Below, in pieces: positions 54,701 through 64,000 of a stretch of 64,000 nt of DNA. The DNA is from Pleurotus ostreatus/Saccharomyces cerevisiae fusant (Eukaryota; Opisthokonta): positions 1 through 64,000 of the forward strand of contig JAMQCK010000076.1 of the NCBI GenBank assembly GCA_024196135.1, written 5' to 3'. Numbering within the stretch: the stretch's first letter is position 1; every line of letters begins with the position of its first letter. Position numbers and translations under genes: made by a program. Below the pieces are notes generated by a model. It made no database searches. It saw only the letters and a program-made list of their open reading frames with translations, and was not told where the DNA came from.

Positions 54701-56546
54701 CATCGTATCTAGTTCACTGACTCCGACGGTGGCGTCGCTGCCGAGTTCGTCCAGAAGTTGCAGGATCTCAACTCGAAGAACTCGGAACATGAGCTCTGTA
54801 TCGAGAAGTTCTTGATGAAGCAGGAAGAGGCTTTCTTCGGTCGTGTCAAGAAGGAGAAGCTCGACGCCGCCAGCATCCGCTCAAGCAACCGTGACTCCGT
54901 TTGGGGCACGCCTTCGCCTTCCCTGTACTCTCACCCGTCTTGTGAGTAATCTTGCTGGAGGGCTCGAGTTTCAATCATCTAACGCTTCTGCAGCCCCGAG
55001 CACCGCTGGTTTCCCGTCTGCCTACTCATCGGATTACGATGGAGGATACAAGCCGGAACCGCCACAGGACAAGCCCATGACGCACCTCCAGGTCACCATG
55101 GCTCGCGAGATTGGAGGCTGGCCGCTATACGCCATCATCATGGGTCTCGGCCAGATGCTTAGCGCGACGAGTTTCCAGATTACCCTGCTCAGTGGTCGCA
55201 ACTGGCAAGACGACATCCAGCTATACGTGCTTGGTGGCGTTTTCCTGGCTGCCTCTGCTGTCTGGTACCCGCTCTTCCGCATGAAGCCGTCTGTCTGGGT
55301 TTTGTCATTGCCCTGGGCGTTCTTCGGTCTTGCCTTCCTCCTTATCGGTCTCCCATCCGTCGCCGAAGCCTTGCACCCCGCTCACCACATCATGGCGAGT
55401 GTGGCTACGTGGTGTTACGCCGTCGCGTCCGCCGCCTCGTTCTGCTTCTTCGGTCTCAACTTCGGTGAAGAGGCCGGTGCGGCGACGGAGGTCTGGACGC
55501 TTCGTGCGTGCATTGTGCAGGGCTCTCAGCAGATCTGGGTGGCGGCGTTGTGGTACTGGGGCTACATGCTCAATGGCAAGACGGAGGAGTACATCCCGCC
55601 ATGGTGGATCGTGCTCATCGTGTTCCCGCTTGCCATCATGAGCTTCGCGTTCGCGTACCTCATGTGGTTCGGGCTGCCCGAGTACTACCGTCAGACGCCG
55701 CCCAAGGTCCCTCACTTCTACGCGACGCTCGCCCGCAGAAAGCTCGTGCTTTGGTTCCTGGCCTCGGAGATCCTCCGTGACTACTGGCTGAGTGGGGTAC
55801 GTGTCTTTGACTCTTGACCCACAACACTTCTAACCTCCCTTCTACAGCCTTACGGCCGCAACTGGAGCTTCCTCTGGAGCGTCAACATTCCGAAGTGGCA
55901 CATTCTCATCCTCATCATCGTCTTCTTTATCTTCGTCTGGGCCGCCATGATGTTCGTGTTGACGCACTTCAGCAAGACGCACACATGGTTGTTGCCTGTC
56001 TTCGCTGTCGGTCTCGGTGCACCGCGTTGGTGCCAGATGATGTGGGGTACTTCGTCGCTCGCCTTGTACATCCCATGGGCAGGCAACTCTGGTCCTTATC
56101 TCGGCATCTCGCTCTGGCTGTGGCTCGGTGTCTTGGATGCCGTGCAGGGTGTCGGACTGGGTATGATCTTGCTACAGGTAAGTCTTGACTTCGTTGCTGC
56201 TCGCCACTGTGTGCTCACCTCTCGCTTAGACCTTGTCACGATTGCACGTCTGCGCAACGCTCGCCTTCTCGCAAATCATTGGATCGGTCTGCGTGATGGT
56301 CGCGCGTGCAACAGCACCCAACGCCATCGGCCCAGAAAGCGTCTTCCCCGACGCGGCGAAGTGGGACTTCGAAGATGGGCTCAAGGGCAGTCCCATGGCA
56401 GCACCCTTGTTCTGGGTCGCCTTGGTCTGCCAACTTATCATTGTATTTGGCTACTTCTGGTTCTACAGAAAGGAGCAGCTTTGTATGTCTTTCGTTTCTT
56501 CGCACTTTATTCTCCTCGCTGACCTCCTCTTCCAGCTCGGCCATGA
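48775..56546 (+). CDS. AGS1: Cell-wall alpha-1,3-glucan synthase
   Basis: Fifteen exons: 48775-49183, 49231-49381, 49431-49533, 49584-49999, 50055-50356, 50410-51521, 51572-51839, 51890-53531, 53584-53869, 53922-54662, 54713-54941, 54994-55796, 55848-56177, 56230-56482 and 56536-56546, giving 2351 residues. A signal peptide leads into an extracellular GH13 amylase-like domain ([12 protein letters not shown] nucleophile region, [22 protein letters not shown]). A single TM follows ([19 protein letters not shown], about residue 1065). The cytosolic GT5 glycogen-synthase-like domain has [16 protein letters not shown] near 1165, [13 protein letters not shown] and [15 protein letters not shown] Ser/Pro-rich linker and about ten C-terminal TM segments complete the AGS layout. 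It makes alpha-1,3-glucan at the plasma membrane. The last 11-nt exon is tentative: unspliced, the frame continues to 56739. Confidence 0.95.
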
Positions 56547-57592
56547 TCAACCTTCGCTTTCTCCCGGGCATTCTATCATAAAACCGTTCACCATAATATT
56601 GTTCTGTTTGGGTTTCGTGTCGCCGGCTCATGGACTTGTCGTGTCGTGTCAAGGACTTGTTTGTTCTGATTTTTCGTACGTGATATACTGGCTGCTCGCT
56701 ATCATCTATCCGCTCCTTAGAAGACCACTGTTCGAATAATGGATGATCAGGCAGGGATCTCTACTATATACGCTATACATGCGCGGTCGGCAGTGCGCTG
56801 GCCCTTTGGCGTTGTGTTACTACTACTCTGTACTTTCAGTTCTGGAATGGCATTTTTTCCTGCAGGATATGAGGGTGAAGGACACGGCAAGTGGTTGAGT
56901 TTGAATTGTAGGTCCCATTCCATTCTGTTTGGAGTGACTGACGTTCTGCTGAATCTCATGATGTTGGTGCGTGCAACTTACTCTGGACCTCACGAGACTT
57001 TGCGCTCATGTTATGCAGATGCGCTGCTGCGTCAGACATGCGTCGCTGATCCTTGCGAAGACGGAAGCCTTTGTAGGGGGCGACTTGCACGCTTCTGGGT
57101 CGAACCTTCAGGGCGATTGCCGTGAACATGAGCTCGCGATTCGCGATTATGGCGGCCGAATATTTATCCGCTACTGTCAGGGTCGACTCGAGAGACAGGG
57201 GGAGGACTATCTGGTGCTACCGACTGGAGAGGTATGGGGGAGGTACAGTGCACGATGCCTGTCGTCCTAAAAGCCTGCTAAGAGGGAATCGCTCGCCAGA
57301 CGATGGTGCAAAGTGGTGCGAGTCTGCACCAAGACTTCGAATCTTCTCGTTCCTTTTATCGCCGTCCGGTACTCTTCCCGGCACGCCTGTCGCCTCGCCG
57401 GCAAACAGTGTTCGGCCGTGGAATGGGGGTGTCCGGTGCACGGCTTACGCAGAGTATCGCTCACCCTCACGTGCGGCAACGCGAGAGGCATGACATCAGC
57501 CATCGATAGCGGTTTATAATCGCGCGTCCCAGCGAAAGGCAGGCCCCCCACCCAAGGTTGACCTTGACACCGACCTCGACGACACAGCAGCA
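56547..57592. other. Intergenic region between AGS and MnSOD
   Basis: 1046 bp. The AGS frame could run to 56739 if the last intron were retained. The rest has no supported gene. The final 50 bases (GACCTTGACACCGACCTCGACGACACAG) form a repetitive GAC-rich leader of the SOD gene. Confidence 0.4.
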
Positions 57593-58381
57593 ATGGCGCA
57601 CACCCTCCCCGACCTCCCCTACGCCTACGATGCGCTCGAGCCGTTCATCTCGCGCCAGATCATGGAGCTCCACCACAAGAAGCACCATGCGACCTACGTG
57701 AACTCGCTCAACGCCGCCGAGGCCGCGTACGCCAAGGCGACCACCCCGCGCGAGCGCATCGGCCTCCAGGCCGCGCTCAAGTTCAACGGCGGTGGTGCGT
57801 AGTGGCCGCGATCTGTCCTGCTGAGCGCGCGCTGATCGCCCATCTCCCGCAGGCCACATCAACCACTCGCTCTTCTGGACCAACCTCGCGCCCTCGTCCT
57901 CTGAGGGCAAGGGCAACGGCGGTGTCCTCAAGGACGGCCCGCTCAAGGAGGCCATCACCTCCGTCTTCGGCAGCTTCGAGGACTTCAAGAAGCAGTTCAA
58001 CACCACCACCGCGGGCATCCAGGGCTCTGGCTGGGGCTGGCTCGTACGTCCCGTCTTTCTCTGTGCACCGATGGGCGCGATCTGAGTTTGGCTTGCTCGC
58101 AGGGCCTGAACCCGACCACCAAGAAGGTCGAGATCACCACCACCTCCAACCAGGACCCGCTCCTGACGCACATCCCCATCATCGGCGTCGACATCTGGGA
58201 GCACGCCTTCTACCTCCAGTACCTCAACGTCAAGGCCGACGTGCGTAGCTTGATATCTTGTCCATCGTGCCAGTAGCTGACGGATGTCTGATAGTACCTC
58301 AACGCCATCTGGAACGTCATCAACTGGGATGAGGCTGAGCGCCGCTACCAGGACGCCCTCGCTGGCAAGTTCAAGCTCTAA
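57593..58381 (+). CDS. Manganese superoxide dismutase, no mitochondrial presequence
   Basis: Exons 57593-57794, 57853-58043, 58103-58240 and 58295-58381 give 205 residues. Mn/Fe-SOD metal ligands are present: His in [12 protein letters not shown], His in [10 protein letters not shown], Asp and His in [21 protein letters not shown] and [12 protein letters not shown] are typical of the Mn type. It converts superoxide to hydrogen peroxide and oxygen. The protein begins directly at [17 protein letters not shown], the mature start of mitochondrial MnSODs, so no targeting peptide is encoded unless an upstream exon was missed. Cytosolic MnSOD is known in some fungi and is the simplest reading. Confidence 0.95.
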
Positions 58382-59107
58382 ATGGCTTGACCTTCCTTTC
58401 TTTTGCTCGGTAGCCGTCTCCTTTGCTGGCTGATGGGCACCGATAGTGTACGGAAAACTGAAGTGTAACAATTACTGAAAAGCAACGTTGTATTCTTGTG
58501 GATCATCGAGCGTGTGATGTCTGAAGTTCGTCAAGATGTTGTGCGTCGACACCGTTTGTCTCAGACCGACGCCGCGCACGTCGGTGTGCGTACACGTTCC
58601 CCATCTACCCGCTCGTCGTATGTTCGTGATCCCAGCACCTATACATCTAAGTTGACAGGCCTTGCCAGCCATGCGACACATCCGACTAACAAGCAGAACA
58701 GATGACTCGACTGATTGATATACAGCTGCATCTACAGTCGGCGGACTGGACCCTGATGTTCCATCCTCCGAGGGAGGGGAAGGTTACGGTGGCGCATCTT
58801 GTCGCGAACAATTCCAGCGATGTCGGCCTTTCGCCTCGATTTCCAGCGATGCTAGTCTTCCACCTCGCGAGTTTGGGAGGACCCTTGCATGGTGAAGATG
58901 ATCAGAGAAGATGGACAACAGGGCTCCCGTTGCCGTAGCTGCCAATATAATGGGCGCGCGTAGCGCCGGCCACGACCAAGTTGAAGTTTCGGGCCGGCCA
59001 GTGATCAGCGCGACGTCATTCCCACGGTTCGCGGGCCGCACTCGAGTATACCTGGTCGCGCTCCGCCGCTCTCCTCAGCCCGTCTTTCGTCGCGCGACGC
59101 AGCGTCC
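58382..59107. other. Intergenic region between MnSOD and sphingosine kinase
   Basis: 726 bp with no supported gene. A short palindromic GCGCGCGTAGCGCCGGCC stretch occurs near 58953. Nothing else is evident. Confidence 0.4.
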
Positions 59108-61770
59108 ATGGTGCACCGCGACATCGTCATCCGCCTCCATGGCAAGACGGCCACGCTGGCCTTCACTGACAGCGCGCTCACCGTCTCGCGCGGCGCCGCC
59201 ACGGACACCGCGTCCGCGCGCTCCGCCAGGTCCAGCGACTCCGCCTCCCGGTCCAAGTCCGACGTCGAGGTGCCGCTGAGGAACGTGCTCGGCGCGGAGT
59301 TTGACGAGAAGACGCGGGAGATCGTGATACACTTTGTGTCGCGGAAGAAGAAGAACGGCAAGGGCCCGCATGTGCTGGTGAAGATCACCGGTGCGGTCAA
59401 GGATGCGGAGAACTACACCGCGAAGCTTTGGGTGGACAACCTGCTGCAAAGCGTCTTTACTTGTGAGCAAACATGTCTTGCTCCTGTGCTTCCGCTCATC
59501 AGTACTTCCAGCGTCTGGAGTGACGAACGGAAGGAAGCTGAAGGTCTTGGTTAATCCTCACGGAGGACAGGTGCGTGGTCAATGTCTTTGTATGTAGCGC
59601 TCCCTTTGACGTTATTACCCCAGGGCAAAGGCCTTGTCGTCTGGCGCAAGAGAATAGAACCCATCTTCAAGGCAGCAGGCTGTCAGATCGACCTCACTAT
59701 CACCACCCACAACGGGCACGCGTACGATCTCGCGAAGACTCTCGCGCTCGACTACGATGCTGTAGTCACCGTGTCTGGGGACGGTCTCATTCATGAGGTA
59801 CGCAGCATTCACTGGCCAGGTACACCGTGCGCTAACGCGATGCCGAACAGGTCCTGAACGGCTTCGCGGCTCACGAGCAGCCCACGAAAGCCCTCTCGAT
59901 CCCCATTGCACCTATCCCTACCGGCTCGGGAAATGGCACAGCGCTCAACCTGCTTGGTCTGACGGTGAGTTGGCTCGATATATGCGTGTCGTTCGCGAGT
60001 ACTGAAGAAATCTCGCCACGTAGGACGGCTTCGATGTGGTTGCCGCAGCGCTGAATGCTATCAGAGGTGATTCTGATTCCAACGCACCTTCCTCGTCATT
60101 GATGCTGAGGATATGTCAGGCCACCCAATGCCGGTCGACTTGTTCTCCCTCGTCCAGGATGGCAAACGCTCCGTGTCTTTCATGTCGCAGGCTCTGGGTC
60201 TCATGGCCGACCTCGACCTCGGCACAGAACACCTGCGCTGGATGGGTGATGCTCGGTTCGGTAAGCGGCTCTTCCTCTTCCATCTCACTTCACATCAGAA
60301 ATGCGTGTTCCCATTGATTATTCTTCCACCCTGTGCGCTTCTACATCGAATGCGCCTACTTCTCGCCTATCTACCCTGTTCTGTTCAATGAATAAACTAT
60401 CTGATGCGCACCCACAGTCTACGGCTTCATCCGCGGCGTGCTCTCGCAGAAACCCTGCCCGATCGAGCTGTACTACAAGCCCGCGGAGACCGACCGCCAG
60501 AAGATGTACAAGGCACTCCAGGACCGGCACGCCACGCAGGCGACGCATCAGGCGCACGCCTCGACCGCGTCCGTGTCCTTCGCCGTTAGGCCCTCGTCGC
60601 CGTTCTCCTCACCCGCGACCCCCTTCGCGAGCTCGACGCCGTTCTCGGGTGGGCCTGCGAGCTCGTTCTCGGGCCCTGCGAGCCCGACGTCGGCGAGCAC
60701 GCCCTCTGACCGGAGGCCCAAGTCACCGATGTCGGAGGACGGGGAGGATGGGCTGCCGCCGTTGGTGTATGCGAAGGCTGGTAGTAGTGGTAGCGAAGGC
60801 TCCAGTGACGATGGATGGACGAAGTTCGAGGACCCGATACTGTTTGTGTATGCGGGGAAGGGGCCCTATGTGGCAAGGGACCTGATGGCGTTCCCTGCGT
60901 CGCTGCCGGACGATGGGTTGATTGATATTACGATTCATCCGATGGTGAGCGAGTATGTTCAGAATCGGAGATGAGTGCTGATGAGTATTGTAGGCACCCA
61001 TGGGCGAGCTCTTTGGCGCGATGAACGGCGCGGAGAAGGGGGAGCTGTTTTGGAGGAAGAGGGTGAGTCTCCCCTTATTATAGTCATCTTCCCCGCTTGT
61101 GCATCAAAGCTAACCTTTTCCTACTCAGCTCACCTACGTCAAAGCGCACGCCTTCCGCGTCCGCCCCGTCGCGCCCGCGCCCGACCGCGAGCCGCAGGGC
61201 AACCTGTCCGTCGACGGCGAGCGCTTCCCGTTCAAGGAGTTCACGGTCGAGGTCCATCAGAAGCTGGGCCGGCTGATGAGCATGCATGGGATGTATGTGT
61301 GCGAGTTCGGGAAGGAGGGGGCGGGTGGTAAAGGGAAAGAGGCAGCGAAACCTGCGACCACGGCGAAGGGCAAGGCGCCGACTAACGGTGTTGCTCTCGC
61401 GCCCCCGCCGGCGGCGAAGACTGCGAAAGCAAAGTCGCCTGCGCCTGCGGCTCAGACGGACGTGCCAGCTGCTCCTGCCTCTGCGCAGGGTCAGCCGGCC
61501 ACCGAAACTGTCCAGGCGCCTGTCGCGGAGGCGGCGGAGACTGCCGCAAAGGCAGCGCAGGGGACCTCAGATGCCCCCGATGTCGCGAACGGTAGCGCGA
61601 AGGAGGCTGATGTTGCCAAGAAGGCGATCAGCACCGAGTCTGCGAAGGATATCAAGGAGGCGAAGACGGAGGTACAGGCCGAAAAGGCCGACGAGACAAC
61701 CTCGAAGGCTGCACCCAATGGAGATGCGCCTGCGTCGTCCGCGACTGCGCCAGTTGCCGAAGAGCACTGA
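59108..61770 (+). CDS. LCB4: Sphingosine / long-chain-base kinase (LCB4-like, 710 aa)
   Basis: Nine exons: 59108-59462, 59503-59570, 59624-59797, 59851-59964, 60024-60066, 60120-60260, 60418-60944, 60994-61062 and 61129-61770. A PH-like N-terminal region precedes the diacylglycerol-kinase catalytic domain: KVLVNPHGGQGKGL, VVTVSGDGLIHEVLNG and APIPTGSGNGTALN. GHPMPVDLFSLVQ and GDARFVYGFIRGVLSQ follow. A Ser/Pro-rich insert (about residues 330-420) interrupts the C-lobe before DDGWTKFEDPILFVYAGKGPYVA. The C-terminus is an Ala/Lys/Pro-rich tail of about 160 residues, probably disordered. It phosphorylates sphingoid bases to sphingosine-1-phosphate-type signals. Two acceptors 9 nt apart (59502 and 59511) both keep the frame. 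The 157-nt sixth intron could hide an extra small exon. Confidence 0.92.
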
Positions 61771-62799
61771 GGTTGACCGCCTCCCGCCGGAGCTCTCACA
61801 GTTGCTTCGCTCGCCCGCGATCTGTCCCTTCCGAGACTCGACATTGGGCTCCTCGTTGTGGCGTCCCACCCGCCATCACCAGAAAAATATACAGTGACAG
61901 CGAGCAGACTTGGCGGCGGCCACGTCAACCCCATACATTCCGACGCTGCCAGAAATCAACATCAACACTCATCAACAATCCATCGACACTCACCACCAAC
62001 AAATCGTCGAACCGTCCAACAACAACAAACAAACCACAGCCTATAATGCGCATAATGAACAAAGTCCGCGTGTCCTGTATATGCAAACATTCCTTCGGTA
62101 CATATCGCTCTCCTTTCTCCTGGCCTTTCCTTCTGCTTCATTGCTCTCTACGCTGCCTTTGGGTTGCCTTCGTCGCATTCGGGTTACCTTCGTCGCATCG
62201 GGTCGCCTCTGGCATCTTGTTCACTCTGTCGACCCCAGCCTGAGGGTCGACAATGTCGGCTGCAGAGCCGTCACTGTCCTCCTTCCACTGCCCGCCATGG
62301 AGACTAGACTCCATGCGCGCTCGCCCCATCTATTGCTGCTACCTTATCGAATATTTATACCGGTCTCCTACATTCGAGGTTCGTGTCGTGCGCTTCAGCC
62401 GTACGCTCCCATCTTCCATCTTCTCTGCGAGCTAGTCTCATAATTGTTACTCATGGCTTAGTCGGTTCAATAAAGGCATCGTTGTTCACGCAGCGCATTG
62501 TTCTCTAGTTGTTACGAGGACCGTCGACCGGGAATCGTAGCTCGCTTGTGCAGACCTCCGAAAGTCGTGCATTCATGCGTCGCAGACTGCCCATGAGTGG
62601 GTTCGTTACAAGTGCGTCAACCTCTGCTACCTTTATTTGTGACAGATATCAGTGCTCAGGCTGTTCGTAGGAGTTTTAGAGAGATTATTGCCATACAGAT
62701 ACATATACATCCAAGAGACAAAGCTAGAGCAACATGGGAATATAGGGTGTAGCAAGACACATGACAAACAGTGACCAGTATACACGACAGCGGTGTACC
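61771..62799. other. Convergent intergenic region
   Basis: About 1 kb between the 3' ends of the kinase and H2B-2 genes. The part from 61950 to 62045 is A/C-rich (CAACAACAACAAAC). A GGTTGCC/GGTTACC-CTTCGTCGCAT sequence is duplicated at about 62161-62200. No gene is supported. Confidence 0.4.
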
Positions 62800-63583
<784 letters not shown>

Positions 63584-63743
63584 TGCTCAGAGTACGGTCA
63601 AGGGCGAAGGCTACGTTCATACGGTCAACCAACCACCCCAAGTCCCATCCAAGATATAATGCTTACGACTATGTGGCAGGCGGGAAGAGCGAGGATGGTG
63701 GAAGCAGAGACCAAGGTGCGCGCGCTTCCTTCACGCGGCGCGC

Positions 63744-63776
63744 CTTATATGTGAGCGGAGTTCGAATCCCCACGTG
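63744..63776 (-). promoter_or_regulatory. CACGTG plus TATA-like element upstream of histone H2B-2
   Basis: On the minus strand CACGTG (63771-63776) is followed by ATATAAGG at about 63751-63744, roughly 160-190 bp before the start codon. A further CACGTG lies at 63817-63822. The pairing resembles the promoter of H2B copy 1. Role inferred only. Confidence 0.35.
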
Positions 63777-64000
63777 CAGTAAACGAGGTCACGCGTTTGT
63801 GACGAGCGCGTGTGGGCACGTGCTGTGCGTGCGCGTAACGCCACACCGAGCGACCCGTGCGAAAAACTTGCTGCCTCAGCAAATTGTCGAGTTGGCATTG
63901 TCCTCATTGATTGTCCTGAACCACCAGATTTCCTGCGCTGCACTCAAGATATAGTCCATCTCTCCCGCTTACGTCGTCTCTCTCTCATGCCTCTGTTCTG

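Noticed and set aside
61910..62443. 177-codon plus-strand frame after the sphingosine kinase gene
   Set aside because: No family resemblance, repeat-rich leader, lies in the convergent 3' region of two genes.
63735..63790. tRNA-like B-box (AGTTCGAATCC) on the plus strand
   Set aside because: The T-stem does not pair, no A-box or cloverleaf lies upstream, and the position fits the H2B promoter.

Overview
The window looks like chromosomal DNA of a filamentous basidiomycete, most likely an Agaricomycete. It is GC-rich, its genes are dense, and they are cut by many 44-70 nt introns with GTRNGN-type donors and CTRAC-like branch points. Products include an alpha-1,3-glucan synthase, a GtaA-type glutaminase, F-box proteins and a MYND-finger protein. 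Gene models below were built by hand from splice signals, reading-frame phase and family resemblance. Every spliced model closes in frame, but none has been checked against RNA or a database.

Layout. 1-5657: C-rich DNA with inverted repeats, then a Ty1/copia element on the minus strand. It has one LTR, a tRNA-Met primer site and an intact Gag-protease-integrase frame, but it is cut off inside reverse transcriptase. 5928-13194: a BRI3-like small membrane protein, RTC1/WDR24 (SEA/GATOR2 subunit), an F-box protein and an orphan protein. 13934-21365: a DUF2156/LPG-synthase-C-like protein, a 19-exon secreted glutaminase and an F-box protein. 21973-30277: CMR1, a MYND-finger protein and the tRNA dimethyltransferase TRM1. 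30504-36892: an F-box protein that shares a 141-bp start-to-start gap with an amino-acid permease, an ATX1 copper chaperone and another F-box protein. 37973-38841: a tandem array of three exon-like units separated by intron-like spacers, with no continuous frame. 39086-41258: mitochondrial HTD2 and histone H2B, divergent. 42398-48134: a ferric-reductase/NOX-like flavocytochrome, a PRCC-domain protein and a doubtful ORF. 48775-56546: alpha-1,3-glucan synthase. 57593-63583: Mn-superoxide dismutase, sphingosine kinase and a second histone H2B.

The genes do not form an obvious pathway cluster. Loose themes are nutrient and TORC1 biology (RTC1/WDR24, glutaminase, amino-acid permease), metal and redox handling (ATX1, FRE-like reductase, MnSOD), cell wall (AGS) and ubiquitin-type turnover (four F-box genes). 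The strongest oddities are the exon/intron-like tandem array, the truncated copia element with an internally duplicated LTR, a GC-AG intron and many micro-exons in the glutaminase gene, and a basic, acid-free in-frame extension upstream of the TRM1 AUG. I saw no tRNA, rRNA, CRISPR array or clear secondary-metabolite cluster.
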